DNA of 27,607 nucleotides, taken from Actinomycetes bacterium (GTDB taxonomy: Bacteria > Actinomycetota > Actinomycetes > Actinomycetales > Microbacteriaceae). Positions 16,589-25,430 of the stretch are shown piece by piece. Within the stretch, counting starts at the first letter, position 1. The number at the start of each line of letters is the position of its first letter. Position numbers and translations under genes: made by a program. The stretch is from positions 1-27,607 of the forward strand of contig JAEYVF010000013.1 of the NCBI GenBank assembly GCA_023432005.1. Reading direction: 5' to 3'. A model generated the notes under the pieces. That model did no database searches and was not told the origin of the DNA. It saw only the letters and a program-made list of their open reading frames with translations.

Positions 16589-17545
16589 AGGCAGGTTCGC
16601 ATCCGTGCCGGGCACGCCCAGATCGCTCGCGCGCTTGTCGGCCATCGCGAGCAGCCGGCGGATCCGGCCGGCGACCGCATCCTTCGTCATGGGCGGGTCG
16701 GCGAAATGGCCCAGCTCGTCGAGGCTCGCGTCGCGGTGCCCGAGGCGCAGCTCCCCCGCGTAGCGCAGGTGATCGGGGACCTCGTCGCCGAGGATCTCGA
16801 GCGCGCGCTCGACGCGCGCGCACGCCGCGACGGCGGCCTGGGCGGAGCGACGGAGGTTGGCGTCGTCGAAGTTCACCAGGCGGTTCGCCGTCGCGCGCAC
16901 CTCGCGGCGCTGGCGCAGCTCCTCCCACGCGGCGACGGTCGCGGCGGCGCCCATGAGGCGCAGCATCGCCGCGATCGCCTCACCCTCGCGCACGACGACG
17001 CGGTGCACACCGCGCACCTCGCGCGCCTTCGCCGGGATGCGCAGACGCCCCGCCGCTCCGACGAGGGCCATGGCGGCCTCGTTCCCGGGGCACACGACCT
17101 CGAGGGCTGCGGAGCGGCCCGGGTCGGTGAGCGTGCCACGGGCGAGGAAGGCGCCGCGCCAGATGGCGGCGAGATCCTCGCGGTTGCCCGTCGTGAGGCG
17201 GTTCGGGAGCCCCCGGATGGGTCGCCGGCGCGCGTCGAGCAGGCCCGTCTGCCGGGCGAGGGTCTCTCCGCCGTCGACGACGCGCACGACGTAGCTCGCG
17301 CCCTTGCCGGCACCCGAGCTGATGACCTTGCCCTCCGAGCGCACGCCGTAGAGCTCGGCGAGGTCTCGGCGCACACGCTGAGCGACCTTCTGCGAGTCGA
17401 GCTCGGACTCGACGGCGATCCGTCCCGAGATGATGTGCAGTCCGCCCGAGAAGCGCAGGAGCGCCGCGAGCTCGGCGGCCCGCACGCTCGTCTTGCTCAC
17501 CTCGACGGCGACGAGCTCGTCCTTCACGTCCGCCGTCAATGCCAC
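16571..17545 (-). CDS. whiA: DNA-binding protein WhiA
   Basis: WhiA is a conserved Gram-positive regulator with a degenerate LAGLIDADG-like N-terminal domain and a C-terminal helix-turn-helix. In Streptomyces it acts with WhiB to start sporulation septation; in non-sporulating actinobacteria its role is less clear. The 324-residue protein begins VALTADVKDELVAVE, the family N-terminus, at a GTG with GAGGA 7 nt upstream. The HTH lies near the C-terminus (SLDELGHFADPPMTKDAVAGR). A longer frame runs 51 codons upstream into rapZ but lacks family similarity. In many Gram-positives the order is rapZ-yvcK-whiA; here yvcK is missing and the gap to rapZ is 38 nt. Confidence 0.93.
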   Translation of the reverse strand: MALTADVKDELVAVEVSKTSVRAAELAALLRFSGGLHIISGRIAVESELDSQKVAQRVRRDLAELYGVRSEGKVISSGAGKGASYVVRVVDGGETLARQTGLLDARRRPIRGLPNRLTTGNREDLAAIWRGAFLARGTLTDPGRSAALEVVCPGNEAAMALVGAAGRLRIPAKAREVRGVHRVVVREGEAIAAMLRLMGAAATVAAWEELRQRREVRATANRLVNFDDANLRRSAQAAVAACARVERALEILGDEVPDHLRYAGELRLGHRDASLDELGHFADPPMTKDAVAGRIRRLLAMADKRASDLGVPGTDANLPPELDD

Positions 17546-17552
17546 CCGCTCA

Positions 17553-17557
17553 TCCTC
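17553..17557 (-). promoter_or_regulatory. Ribosome binding site deciding the whiA GTG start
   Basis: GAGGA on the minus strand, 7 nt before the GTG at 17545. It supports this start over the upstream-extended reading. Confidence 0.6.
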
Positions 17558-17583
17558 GTCTCTCGTCGTCGTGCGATGCCATG

Positions 17584-18456
17584 TCACTCGCGCCCGAGGT
17601 CGCGATGCCGCACTGTGACGGAGACCCCGGGGATCGCTCGGAGGCGGCGCGCCACCTCCTCGGTGACCGCGACCGAGCGGTGCTTGCCGCCCGTGCATCC
17701 CATGGCGATCGTAGCGTGGCGCTTGTTCTCGCGTCGGTACCCGTCGGCGACCGCGGCGAGGGCGGCGACGTAGTTGTCGATGAACTCGGATGCTCCCTGC
17801 TGGCCCAGCACGTAGTCGCGCACGTCGTCGTCGAGACCGGTGAGAGGCGCGAGATCCGGCACCCAGTAGGGGTTCGGCAGGAAGCGGAGGTCGGCCACCA
17901 TGTCGGCGTCGGGCGGCAGCCCGTACTTGAAGCCGAAGCTCATGACCGTGAGCTTGAGCGACGGCGCGAGCTCCTCGCCGAACAGCTCCGCGACGCGCGT
18001 GGCGAGCTGGTGGATGTTGAGCTCGGTGGTGTCGATGACGACGTCGCTCTCCTCCCGCAACCCCGCCATCCGGGAGCGCTCCGCGAGGATGCCGTCGAGC
18101 AGGGTGCCGTCACCCTGGAGCGGATGGGGGCGTCGCACCTGCTCGAAGCGGCGGACGAGGGCGGCGTCGGTCGCGTCGAGGAAGACGAGGCGGGCGTCGC
18201 TCGTCGCGCGCAGCTCGGCGATGGCACGCTGGGCGTCCGCGAACAGCTTCCCGCCCCGGACGTCGATCACCGCGGCGATCTTCGGGATGGCGTCGCCCGT
18301 GTGGGCGCCGAGGTCCACGAGGGGTCGGAGCATCTGCGGAGGGAGGTTGTCGACGACGTACCAGCCGAGGTCTTCGAGGGCGTTCGCGACGGTGGAGCGC
18401 CCGGCACCGGACATGCCCGTGACGATGAGCATCTCGCGTACGTTCCCGTCGCTCAT
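17584..18456 (-). CDS. rapZ: RapZ/YvcJ family nucleotide-binding protein
   Basis: RapZ-family proteins are P-loop nucleotide-binding proteins. E. coli RapZ is an RNase adaptor controlling GlmS through small RNAs; the actinobacterial role is not settled. The 290-residue protein has a P-loop-like GMSGAGRST (14-22), in which Arg20 stands where lysine is usual, a Walker B-like VIDVRGG (63-69), SFGFKYG (173-179) and the C-terminal GCTGGKHRSV (253-262). As I recall, the Arg variant also occurs in other actinobacterial homologues. The start overlaps the uvrC stop as ATGA, with GGAAGACGAGG upstream. Confidence 0.92.
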   Translation of the reverse strand: MSDGNVREMLIVTGMSGAGRSTVANALEDLGWYVVDNLPPQMLRPLVDLGAHTGDAIPKIAAVIDVRGGKLFADAQRAIAELRATSDARLVFLDATDAALVRRFEQVRRPHPLQGDGTLLDGILAERSRMAGLREESDVVIDTTELNIHQLATRVAELFGEELAPSLKLTVMSFGFKYGLPPDADMVADLRFLPNPYWVPDLAPLTGLDDDVRDYVLGQQGASEFIDNYVAALAAVADGYRRENKRHATIAMGCTGGKHRSVAVTEEVARRLRAIPGVSVTVRHRDLGRE

Positions 18457-20375
18457 GCCTCGTCTTCCTGCTCCTGGGGCCGGTCGGAGCCCTCCACGGG
18501 GCCCGCACCCAGCCTAACCGCGATGGCGTCGGCGAGCTGCGGCCCGATGCCGCGGACCTCCGCGATCTCGGCGGGCGTCGCCGCGCGCAGGCGGCGCACC
18601 GATCCGAAATGGCGCAGGAGCTCCTTCGAGCGCGACGGACCGAGGCCCGGGATCTCGGACAGCACCGTGCCGATGTCGGCTCGGCGCTTCTGGCGCTGGA
18701 ACGTGATGGCGAAGCGGTGCGCCTCGTCGCGGATGCGCTGCAGCAGGAAGAGGGCTTCGGAGCCGCGCGGCAGGATGACGGGGAACTCGTCGCCCGGCAG
18801 CCATACCTCCTCGAGCCGCTTCGCAAGGCCCACGAGCGGGATGTCGTCGATGCCGAGCTCCTCCAGCACGGCGGCGACTGCCTGGACCTGCGGCTGACCG
18901 CCGTCGACGATGATGAGGCCGGGACGGTAGGCGAACCGCCGCCTCTGGCGCGCGGGCTCCTCCCCCTCGGGCGCGTCGTCCTCGTCGAGGCGCGCGAGGC
19001 GACGCCGGAGCACCTGCGCCAGGGACTCGGTGTCGTCGACGGTGCCGTTGACCGCGAACTTGCGGTAGTCGCTCTTCTTCGGGAGCCCGTCCTCGAACAC
19101 CACCATGGACGCCACGACGTTCGTGCCGCCGAGGTGGGAGACGTCGTAGCACTCCATCCGCAGCGGCGCCTCGGGCAGCCCGAGTGCCTCCTGCAGCTCG
19201 GTGAGGGCCTGCGTGCGCGCCACGTAGTCGGCCGTGCGCCGCGTCTTGTAGAGCGCGAGCGCTTGCTTGGCGTTGAGGGTCGCGGTCTGCAGCACCGCGG
19301 CCTTGTCGCCCCGCTGCGCGGTCTTCAGGGTCACGGCCCCCCGGTCGCGTCGGCCGGTGAGCCACAGCTCGAGGGCGGACGCGTCGTCGGGCAGCACCGG
19401 CACGACGATCTCCCGCGGCGGCGTGACGGTCTCGTACGCCGTCTCGATCACCGATTCGACGAGGTCCCCCGAGCTGATGTCGAGCTCCTTGTCGACGACC
19501 CAGCTGCGCACGCCCCGGATGCGGCCCCCGCGCACGGTGAACTGCTGAACGGCCGCCGCGAGCTCGTCCTCCTCGATGCCGAAGACGTCGACGTCGGTGC
19601 CATCGGGCAGCACGACGGCGCTCTTCTCGAGCACGTTCTCGAGGGCCTGGATACGGTCGCGGATGCGCGCGGCGCGCTCGTACTCGAAGGCGTCCGCCGC
19701 GTCCTTCATCTCCCGTTGCAGCAGCGAGATGACGCTGCGGTCGTGGCTCGCCATGAAGGCGATGAACTGGTCGACGATCTCGCGGTGCTCCTCGATCGTG
19801 ACCTTCTGCGAGCACGGTCCGCCGCAGCGGCCGATCTGACCGGGGAAGCACGGCCGGCCCGTCTGCATGGCCCGCTTGTAGCTCGAGTCGGAACAGGTGC
19901 GGATCGGGAACGCCTTCACCATGAGGTCGATCGTCTCCCGCACGGCCCACACCTTCGGGTAGGGGCCGAAGTAGCGGGCGCCCGGGATGCGGTGGTTGCG
20001 TGTGACCATGACGCGCGGAGCCTCGTCCGCGAGCGTCACGACCATGTACGGGTAGCTCTTGTCGTCGCGGAACTTGACGTTGTAGGGCGGCGAGAACTCC
20101 TTGATCCAGGTGTACTCGAGCTGCAGCGCCTCGAAGTCGCTCGCGACGACGGTCCACTCGACCTTGGATGCCGCGAGCACCATATGACGCGTGCGCTCAT
20201 GCAGGCTGCGGAGCGGCTGGAAGTAGTTCGAGAGGCGCTGGCGGAGGTTGACGGCCTTGCCGACGTAGAGGATGCGGCCGGAGGCATCCGAGAACCGGTA
20301 GACCCCCGGGGCCGTCGGGATCTCCCCCGCGCGGGGGCGCCACGGCAGCACGTCCGCGCGAGGCGCGGCGGCCAC
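18453..20375 (-). CDS. uvrC: Excinuclease ABC subunit C
   Basis: UvrC makes both incisions around a lesion after loading by UvrA/UvrB. Domains in the 640-residue protein: GIY-YIG nuclease (about 20-100; GVYRF, YVGK, E87), a cysteine cluster C161/C176/C184/C188 that matches the reported 4Fe-4S ligand pattern of E. coli UvrC, the UVR motif that contacts UvrB (about 216-250), the RNase H-like 5' nuclease with D411, D491 and H553, and helix-hairpin-helix motifs at the C-terminus (IPGLGPSRSKELL, VRGIGPQLADAI). The GTG start lies 1 nt after the uvrA stop, with GGAAGG about 12 nt upstream. It overlaps rapZ by 4 bp, so uvrA-uvrC-rapZ-whiA reads as one unit. Confidence 0.96.
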   Translation of the reverse strand: MAAAPRADVLPWRPRAGEIPTAPGVYRFSDASGRILYVGKAVNLRQRLSNYFQPLRSLHERTRHMVLAASKVEWTVVASDFEALQLEYTWIKEFSPPYNVKFRDDKSYPYMVVTLADEAPRVMVTRNHRIPGARYFGPYPKVWAVRETIDLMVKAFPIRTCSDSSYKRAMQTGRPCFPGQIGRCGGPCSQKVTIEEHREIVDQFIAFMASHDRSVISLLQREMKDAADAFEYERAARIRDRIQALENVLEKSAVVLPDGTDVDVFGIEEDELAAAVQQFTVRGGRIRGVRSWVVDKELDISSGDLVESVIETAYETVTPPREIVVPVLPDDASALELWLTGRRDRGAVTLKTAQRGDKAAVLQTATLNAKQALALYKTRRTADYVARTQALTELQEALGLPEAPLRMECYDVSHLGGTNVVASMVVFEDGLPKKSDYRKFAVNGTVDDTESLAQVLRRRLARLDEDDAPEGEEPARQRRRFAYRPGLIIVDGGQPQVQAVAAVLEELGIDDIPLVGLAKRLEEVWLPGDEFPVILPRGSEALFLLQRIRDEAHRFAITFQRQKRRADIGTVLSEIPGLGPSRSKELLRHFGSVRRLRAATPAEIAEVRGIGPQLADAIAVRLGAGPVEGSDRPQEQEDEA

Positions 20376-20376
20376 C

Positions 20377-23280
20377 TCAGCCGGCCTTCCGGCGGCCCTG
20401 ACCCGCGGCCTCCGCGTCGAGCAGCTCCGCGAGGAAGAAGCCCGTGTGGCTCTTGGAGTTGCGGGCCACCTGCTCGGGCGTGCCGGTGGCGACGATCGTG
20501 CCGCCGCCCGAGCCGCCCTCGGGGCCGAGGTCGACGATCCAGTCGGCGCTCTTGATGACGTCGAGGTTGTGCTCGATCACGATGACCGAGTTGCCCTTGT
20601 CGACCAGGCCGCCGAGCACCTCGAGAAGCTTGCGGACGTCCTCGAAGTGGAGTCCCGTGGTCGGCTCGTCGAGCACGTAGATGCTGCGGCCGTTCGAGCG
20701 CTTCTGCAGCTCGGTCGCGAGCTTCACGCGCTGCGCCTCGCCGCCCGACAGGGTCGTGGCACTCTGACCGAGACGAACGTAGCCGAGGCCCACGTCGACG
20801 AGCGTCTTGAGGTAGCGGTGGATCGCGGTGATCGGTTCGAAGAACTCCGCGGCCTCCGAGATCGGCATGTCGAGCACCTCGGCGATGTTCTTGCCCTTGT
20901 AGTGCACCTGCAGGGTGTCGCGGTTGTAACGCGCACCGTGGCAGACCTCGCACACGACGTAGACGTCGGGGAGGAAGTTCATCTCGATCTTGATCGTGCC
21001 GTCACCCGCGCAGTTCTCGCAGCGGCCGCCCTTGACGTTGAAGCTGAAGCGCCCGGGCTGGTAGCCGCGCGCCTTCGCCTCTACCGTCTCGGAGAACAGG
21101 GTGCGGATGCGGTCGAAGACACCCGTGTAGGTCGCCGGGTTCGAGCGCGGTGTGCGGCCGATGGGCGCCTGGTCGACGTGCACGACCTTGTCGAGGTGCT
21201 CGAGCCCCGTGACGCGCTTGTGGCGGCCCGGCACCTGGCGGGCGCCGTTGAGCTGGTTGGCGAGCACCTTGTACAGGATGTCGTTCACGAGACTCGACTT
21301 GCCCGACCCCGAGACGCCCGTGACGGCGGTGAGGACCCCGAGGGGGAAGCTCGCCGTGACGTTCTTGAGGTTGTTCGCCTGAGCGCCCTCGACGGTGAGC
21401 TGCCGCGCCTTGTCGATCGGGCGGCGCTTCGCGGGCATCGCGATCGCACGCCGGCCGGCGAGGTAGTCGCCCGTGACCGAGCCGTGGTTGTCGAGCAGCT
21501 CCTCGTAGGAGCCCGAGTGCACGACCTGTCCGCCGTGCTCCCCCGCGCCGGGGCCGATGTCGACCACCCAGTCGGCGGTGCGGATGGTGTCCTCGTCGTG
21601 CTCGACCACGATGAGCGTGTTGCCGAGGTTCTTGAGCTTGACGAGGGTCTCGATCAGACGGCGGTTGTCGCGTTGGTGGAGGCCGATCGACGGCTCGTCC
21701 AGGACGTAGAGCACGCCGGTGAGGCCGGACCCGATCTGCGTCGCGAGCCGGATGCGCTGGGCTTCGCCGCCCGAGAGCGATCCTGCGGCGCGCGCCATCG
21801 TGAGGTAGCCGAGCCCGACCTCGAGCAGGAACTCCAGGCGTAGACGGATCTCGCGCAGCACCTGCGCGGCGATGCGCGCCTCGCGCTCGGACAGCTCGAG
21901 GTGCTCCATGAAGGTGTAGGACTCGCTGAGGCTGAGCTCCGCGACGTCCGAGATGTTGCGACCCGCGACGAGCACGGCGAGCACCTCGGGCTTGAGGCGC
22001 TTGCCGTCGCAGACGGGACACGGGACCTCGCGCAGATACTCGCCGTAGCGCTGCTGCGACCAGTCGGACTCCGCCTCCTGGTACTTGCGCTCGATGTAGG
22101 GCATGACGCCCTCGAAGCCCGTCGAGTACTTCATGGTGCGGCCGAAGCGGTTGCGCCACTGCACGACCACCTCGAAGTCGTTGCCGTGGAGGATCGCCGT
22201 CCTGACCTCGTCGGGGAGGTCCTGCCACGGGGTGTCGAGCGAGAAGTCGAGGTCGCGCGCGAGCCCCTGCAGAAGCCGCTGGAAGTAGCTGTAGAGCCCC
22301 TTGCCGCCCTGGTTCCACGGCAGGATGACACCCTCGTTGAGCGAGAGCTCCGGGTCGCCGATGACGAGGCTCGTGTCGACGGCCATCTTGGTGCCGAGGC
22401 CCGAGCACTCGGGACAGGCGCCGAACGGGGCGTTGAACGAGAAGGTGCGGGGCTCGATCTCCGTGAGCTGGATCGCGTGGCCGTTGGGGCACGACAGCTT
22501 CTCGCTGAAGCTGCGCCGGCGCGTCTTCGACCCCTCGGGCTCGTCGACGAAGTCGATCTCGAGCACGCCGCTCGCCAGGCCGAGCGCCGTCTCGACGGAG
22601 TCGGTGAGTCGGGTCAGCAGATCGTCGGCGGCCACGAGGCGATCCACCACGACCGCGATGTCGTGCTTGTACTGCTTCTTGAGCTTGGGGGCGTCGGCGA
22701 GCTGCACGAGCTCCCCGTCCACGATCGCGCGGGAGTAGCCGGACGCCGACAGCTCCTTGAAGAGGTCGACGAACTCCCCCTTCTTCTGCGAGACCACCGG
22801 CGCGAGCACCTGGTAGCGCGTGCCCTCGGGCAGCTCCATGAGCTGGTCGGCGATCTGCTGGACGGTCTGGCGCTGGATGCGCTCACCGCACACGGGGCAG
22901 TGCGGCTCGCCGATGCGCGCCCACAGGAGGCGCATGTAGTCGTAGATCTCGGTGATCGTGCCGACGGTCGACCGCGGGTTGCGGTTGGTCGACTTCTGGT
23001 CGATCGAGACGGCCGGGCTCAGACCCTCGATGAAGTCGACGTCGGGGCGATCGACCTGGCCGAGGAACTGCCGCGCGTACGCGGACAGCGACTCGACGTA
23101 GCGGCGCTGCCCCTCGGCGAAGATCGTGTCGAACGCGAGGCTCGATTTGCCGGAACCGGAGAGACCGGTGAAGACGACGAGGGAATCGCGCGGGATCTCG
23201 AGATCGACGTCCTTCAGATTGTGGACGCGGGCACCCCGGACGCTGAGCTTCTGGGCGCTTTCGACAGGGGTGATCGACAT
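20377..23280 (-). CDS. uvrA: Excinuclease ABC subunit A
   Basis: UvrA is the damage-sensing ATPase of nucleotide excision repair. The 967-residue protein holds two ABC modules: Walker A motifs GLSGSGKS (39-46) and GVSGSGKS (655-662), with LSGGEAQRIRL and LSGGEAQRVKL signatures. The C-terminal zinc module is CENC (754-757) and CEVC (777-780). A further in-frame ATG lies at 23310, but the start at 23280 is preferred: a TAGAAT -10 box lies between the two, so an RNA from it would begin at the 23280 ATG itself, and the family N-terminus begins there. That start lacks a ribosome site, which fits a leaderless mRNA. Confidence 0.96.
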   Translation of the reverse strand: MSITPVESAQKLSVRGARVHNLKDVDLEIPRDSLVVFTGLSGSGKSSLAFDTIFAEGQRRYVESLSAYARQFLGQVDRPDVDFIEGLSPAVSIDQKSTNRNPRSTVGTITEIYDYMRLLWARIGEPHCPVCGERIQRQTVQQIADQLMELPEGTRYQVLAPVVSQKKGEFVDLFKELSASGYSRAIVDGELVQLADAPKLKKQYKHDIAVVVDRLVAADDLLTRLTDSVETALGLASGVLEIDFVDEPEGSKTRRRSFSEKLSCPNGHAIQLTEIEPRTFSFNAPFGACPECSGLGTKMAVDTSLVIGDPELSLNEGVILPWNQGGKGLYSYFQRLLQGLARDLDFSLDTPWQDLPDEVRTAILHGNDFEVVVQWRNRFGRTMKYSTGFEGVMPYIERKYQEAESDWSQQRYGEYLREVPCPVCDGKRLKPEVLAVLVAGRNISDVAELSLSESYTFMEHLELSEREARIAAQVLREIRLRLEFLLEVGLGYLTMARAAGSLSGGEAQRIRLATQIGSGLTGVLYVLDEPSIGLHQRDNRRLIETLVKLKNLGNTLIVVEHDEDTIRTADWVVDIGPGAGEHGGQVVHSGSYEELLDNHGSVTGDYLAGRRAIAMPAKRRPIDKARQLTVEGAQANNLKNVTASFPLGVLTAVTGVSGSGKSSLVNDILYKVLANQLNGARQVPGRHKRVTGLEHLDKVVHVDQAPIGRTPRSNPATYTGVFDRIRTLFSETVEAKARGYQPGRFSFNVKGGRCENCAGDGTIKIEMNFLPDVYVVCEVCHGARYNRDTLQVHYKGKNIAEVLDMPISEAAEFFEPITAIHRYLKTLVDVGLGYVRLGQSATTLSGGEAQRVKLATELQKRSNGRSIYVLDEPTTGLHFEDVRKLLEVLGGLVDKGNSVIVIEHNLDVIKSADWIVDLGPEGGSGGGTIVATGTPEQVARNSKSHTGFFLAELLDAEAAGQGRRKAG

Positions 23281-23287
23281 CGCATCG

Positions 23288-23293
23288 ATTCTA
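23288..23293 (-). promoter_or_regulatory. uvrA: uvrA -10 box, leaderless configuration
   Basis: TAGAAT on the minus strand, with 7 nt between it and the ATG at 23280, so the expected transcript start falls on or next to the A of ATG. No -35 consensus is visible. The spacer holds a palindromic CGGGGCTCCCCG (23295-23306). I see no actinobacterial LexA box (CGAAC-N4-GTTCG) here. Confidence 0.6.
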
Positions 23294-23313
23294 TCGGGGC
23301 TCCCCGACATCGC

Positions 23314-23339
23314 GCCGGGTGCACCGGTGTCGGCCCGGC
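23314..23339 (-). terminator. Possible hairpin after uvrB
   Basis: GCCGGG and CCCGGC form a 6-bp stem with a 14-nt loop containing its own CACCGGTG palindrome, directly after the uvrB stop. There is no U-tract. It lies between uvrB and the uvrA -10 box, where a terminator would make sense. Confidence 0.4.
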
Positions 23340-25418
23340 TCAGCGCACGTGACCGACGGACTCCATCTGCCGCAGCTCCTTCTTGAGCTCGGAGAGCTCG
23401 TCGCGGAGGCGAGCGGCGAGCTCGAACTTGAGCTCCCCCGCCGCCTGCAGCATCTGCTGGTTGAGGTCGGCGATGATCGTCTCGAGCTCGGCCGCCCCCG
23501 ACGCTCCGACGCCCTCGCGCCGCAGGTTGGGGGTCGGCGAGCGGCGCTTGGAGCCGTCCTGGCCGCTTCGACCGGCCAGGAGCTTCGCCGTGTCGGCTTC
23601 CTCGCGCGCGAGCACCTCGGTGATGTCGGCGATGCGCTTGCGGAGAGGCTGCGGGTCGATGCCGTGCTCGAGGTTGTAGGCGACCTGCTTCTCGCGACGA
23701 CGGTTGGTCTCCTCGATCGCGAACCTCATGGAGTCCGTGAGCTGGTCGGCGTACATGTGCACCTCGCCCGAGACGTTGCGCGCCGCGCGCCCGATCGTCT
23801 GGATGAGCGAGGTCGAGCTGCGCAGGAAGCCCTCCTTGTCGGCATCGAGGATCGCCACGAGCGACACCTCGGGCAGATCGAGGCCCTCGCGCAGCAGGTT
23901 GATGCCGACGAGCACGTCGTAGACGCCCGCGCGCAGCTCGGTGAGCAGCTCGACGCGGCGGAGCGTGTCGACATCCGCGTGCAGGTAGCGCACCCGCACG
24001 CCCGCCTCGGTGAAGTAGTCGGTGAGCTCCTCGGCCATCTTCTTCGTCAGGGTCGTCACGAGCACGCGCTCGTCGCGCTCGGCGCGCAGCCGGATCTCCT
24101 CGAGCAGGTCGTCGATCTGACCCTTCGAGGGCTTGATGACGATCTGAGGGTCGACGAGACCCGTGGGGCGGATGATCTGCTCGACCACCCCGTCGCCCAT
24201 CGAGAGCTCGTAGCGGCCCGGAGTCGCCGAGAGGTAGACCTTCTGCCCGACGCGGTCGAGGAACTCCTCCCAGCGCAGCGGGCGGTTGTCGAGGGCGCTC
24301 GGCAGGCGGAAGCCGTGCTCGACGAGCGTGCGCTTGCGGCTCGCATCGCCCTCGTACATGGCGCCGATCTGGGGGACCGTGACGTGCGACTCGTCGATGA
24401 CCACGAGGAAATCGTCGGGGAAGTAGTCGAGCAGCGTGTTCGGCGGCTGGCCCGCCTGGCGGCCGTCGATGTGGCGCGAGTAGTTCTCGATGCCGTTGCA
24501 GAAGCCGATCTGCTCCATCATCTCGAGGTCGAAGCCCGTGCGCATGCGGAGGCGCTGGGCCTCGAGCAGCTTGCCCTGCTTCTCGAGCTCGTCGAGGCGC
24601 TCCGCGAGCTCGACCTTGATGGAGCGGATGGCGCGGTGCATCGCCTCGGGGCTCGCCGCGTAGTGGGTCGCGGGGAAGATCGAGACGGACTCCATCTGCC
24701 GCATGACGTCGCCCGTGAGCGGGTGCAGGGCGTACAGCGCCTCGATCTCGTCGCCGAACATCTCGATGCGCACGGCGAGCTCCTCGTAGACCGGGATGAT
24801 CTCGATCGTGTCGCCTCGCACGCGGAACTTGCCGCGGGAGAAGTCGACGTCGTTGCGCTCGTACTGCATGTTGATGAACGAGCGGACGAGCTTGTCACGC
24901 GAGATGCGGTCGCCGACCTGGAGGGCGACCATCGCCCCCAGGTACTCCTCGGCCGCACCGAGGCCGTAGATGCACGACACCGTCGAGACGACGACGACAT
25001 CGCGGCGGCTCAGCAGCGAGTTCGTGGTCGAGTGCCGGAGCCGCTCGACCTCGGCGTTGATCGAGGAGTCCTTCTCGATGAAGGTGTCCGTCTGCGGGAC
25101 GTAGGCCTCGGGTTGGTAGTAGTCGTAGTAGCTGACGAAGTACTCGACGGCGTTGTTCGGCATGAGCTCGCGGAACTCGTTGGCGAGCTGGGCCGCGAGG
25201 GTCTTGTTGTGCGCGAGCACGAGCGTGGGCCGCTGCACCTGCTCGATGAGCCAGGCCGTCGTCGCCGACTTGCCCGTGCCGGTGGCGCCGAGCAGCACGA
25301 TGTCGCTCTCGCCTGCCTGCACACGGTGCGCGAGCTCGGCGATCGCGGCTGGCTGGTCGCCGCTCGGCTGGTACTCGGAGACCACCTCGAACGGACGCAC
25401 GGAACGCGTCGGCTGCAT
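23340..25418 (-). CDS. uvrB: Excinuclease ABC subunit B
   Basis: UvrB verifies damage, holding DNA with a beta-hairpin, and recruits UvrC. The 692-residue protein has helicase-like motifs: Walker A GATGTGKS (44-51), the beta-hairpin region YYDYYQPEAYVPQTDTF (97-113), DESHVT as the Walker B (DEAD-like) motif, and LLREGLDLPEV plus TIGRAARN in the second helicase domain. The C-terminal UVR motif (about 650-685) interacts with UvrC. The ATG follows a TAGGCT box by 6 nt and lies 9 nt after coaE. The intervening GGAGGT is only 1 nt from ATG, too close for a normal ribosome site, so a leaderless start is likely. Confidence 0.96.
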   Translation of the reverse strand: MQPTRSVRPFEVVSEYQPSGDQPAAIAELAHRVQAGESDIVLLGATGTGKSATTAWLIEQVQRPTLVLAHNKTLAAQLANEFRELMPNNAVEYFVSYYDYYQPEAYVPQTDTFIEKDSSINAEVERLRHSTTNSLLSRRDVVVVSTVSCIYGLGAAEEYLGAMVALQVGDRISRDKLVRSFINMQYERNDVDFSRGKFRVRGDTIEIIPVYEELAVRIEMFGDEIEALYALHPLTGDVMRQMESVSIFPATHYAASPEAMHRAIRSIKVELAERLDELEKQGKLLEAQRLRMRTGFDLEMMEQIGFCNGIENYSRHIDGRQAGQPPNTLLDYFPDDFLVVIDESHVTVPQIGAMYEGDASRKRTLVEHGFRLPSALDNRPLRWEEFLDRVGQKVYLSATPGRYELSMGDGVVEQIIRPTGLVDPQIVIKPSKGQIDDLLEEIRLRAERDERVLVTTLTKKMAEELTDYFTEAGVRVRYLHADVDTLRRVELLTELRAGVYDVLVGINLLREGLDLPEVSLVAILDADKEGFLRSSTSLIQTIGRAARNVSGEVHMYADQLTDSMRFAIEETNRRREKQVAYNLEHGIDPQPLRKRIADITEVLAREEADTAKLLAGRSGQDGSKRRSPTPNLRREGVGASGAAELETIIADLNQQMLQAAGELKFELAARLRDELSELKKELRQMESVGHVR

Positions 25419-25424
25419 ACCTCC

Positions 25425-25430
25425 AGCCTA
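25425..25430 (-). promoter_or_regulatory. uvrB: Probable uvrB -10 box overlapping the coaE stop
   Basis: TAGGCT on the minus strand, 6 nt before the uvrB ATG; its first three bases are the coaE stop codon TAG. This matches the leaderless arrangement of actinobacteria. The alternative is simple co-transcription with coaE. Confidence 0.5.

Noticed and set aside
23281..23310. Upstream ATG at 23310 as the uvrA start.
   Set aside because: The TAGAAT -10 box lies inside this extension, and the added residues do not match the usual UvrA N-terminus.
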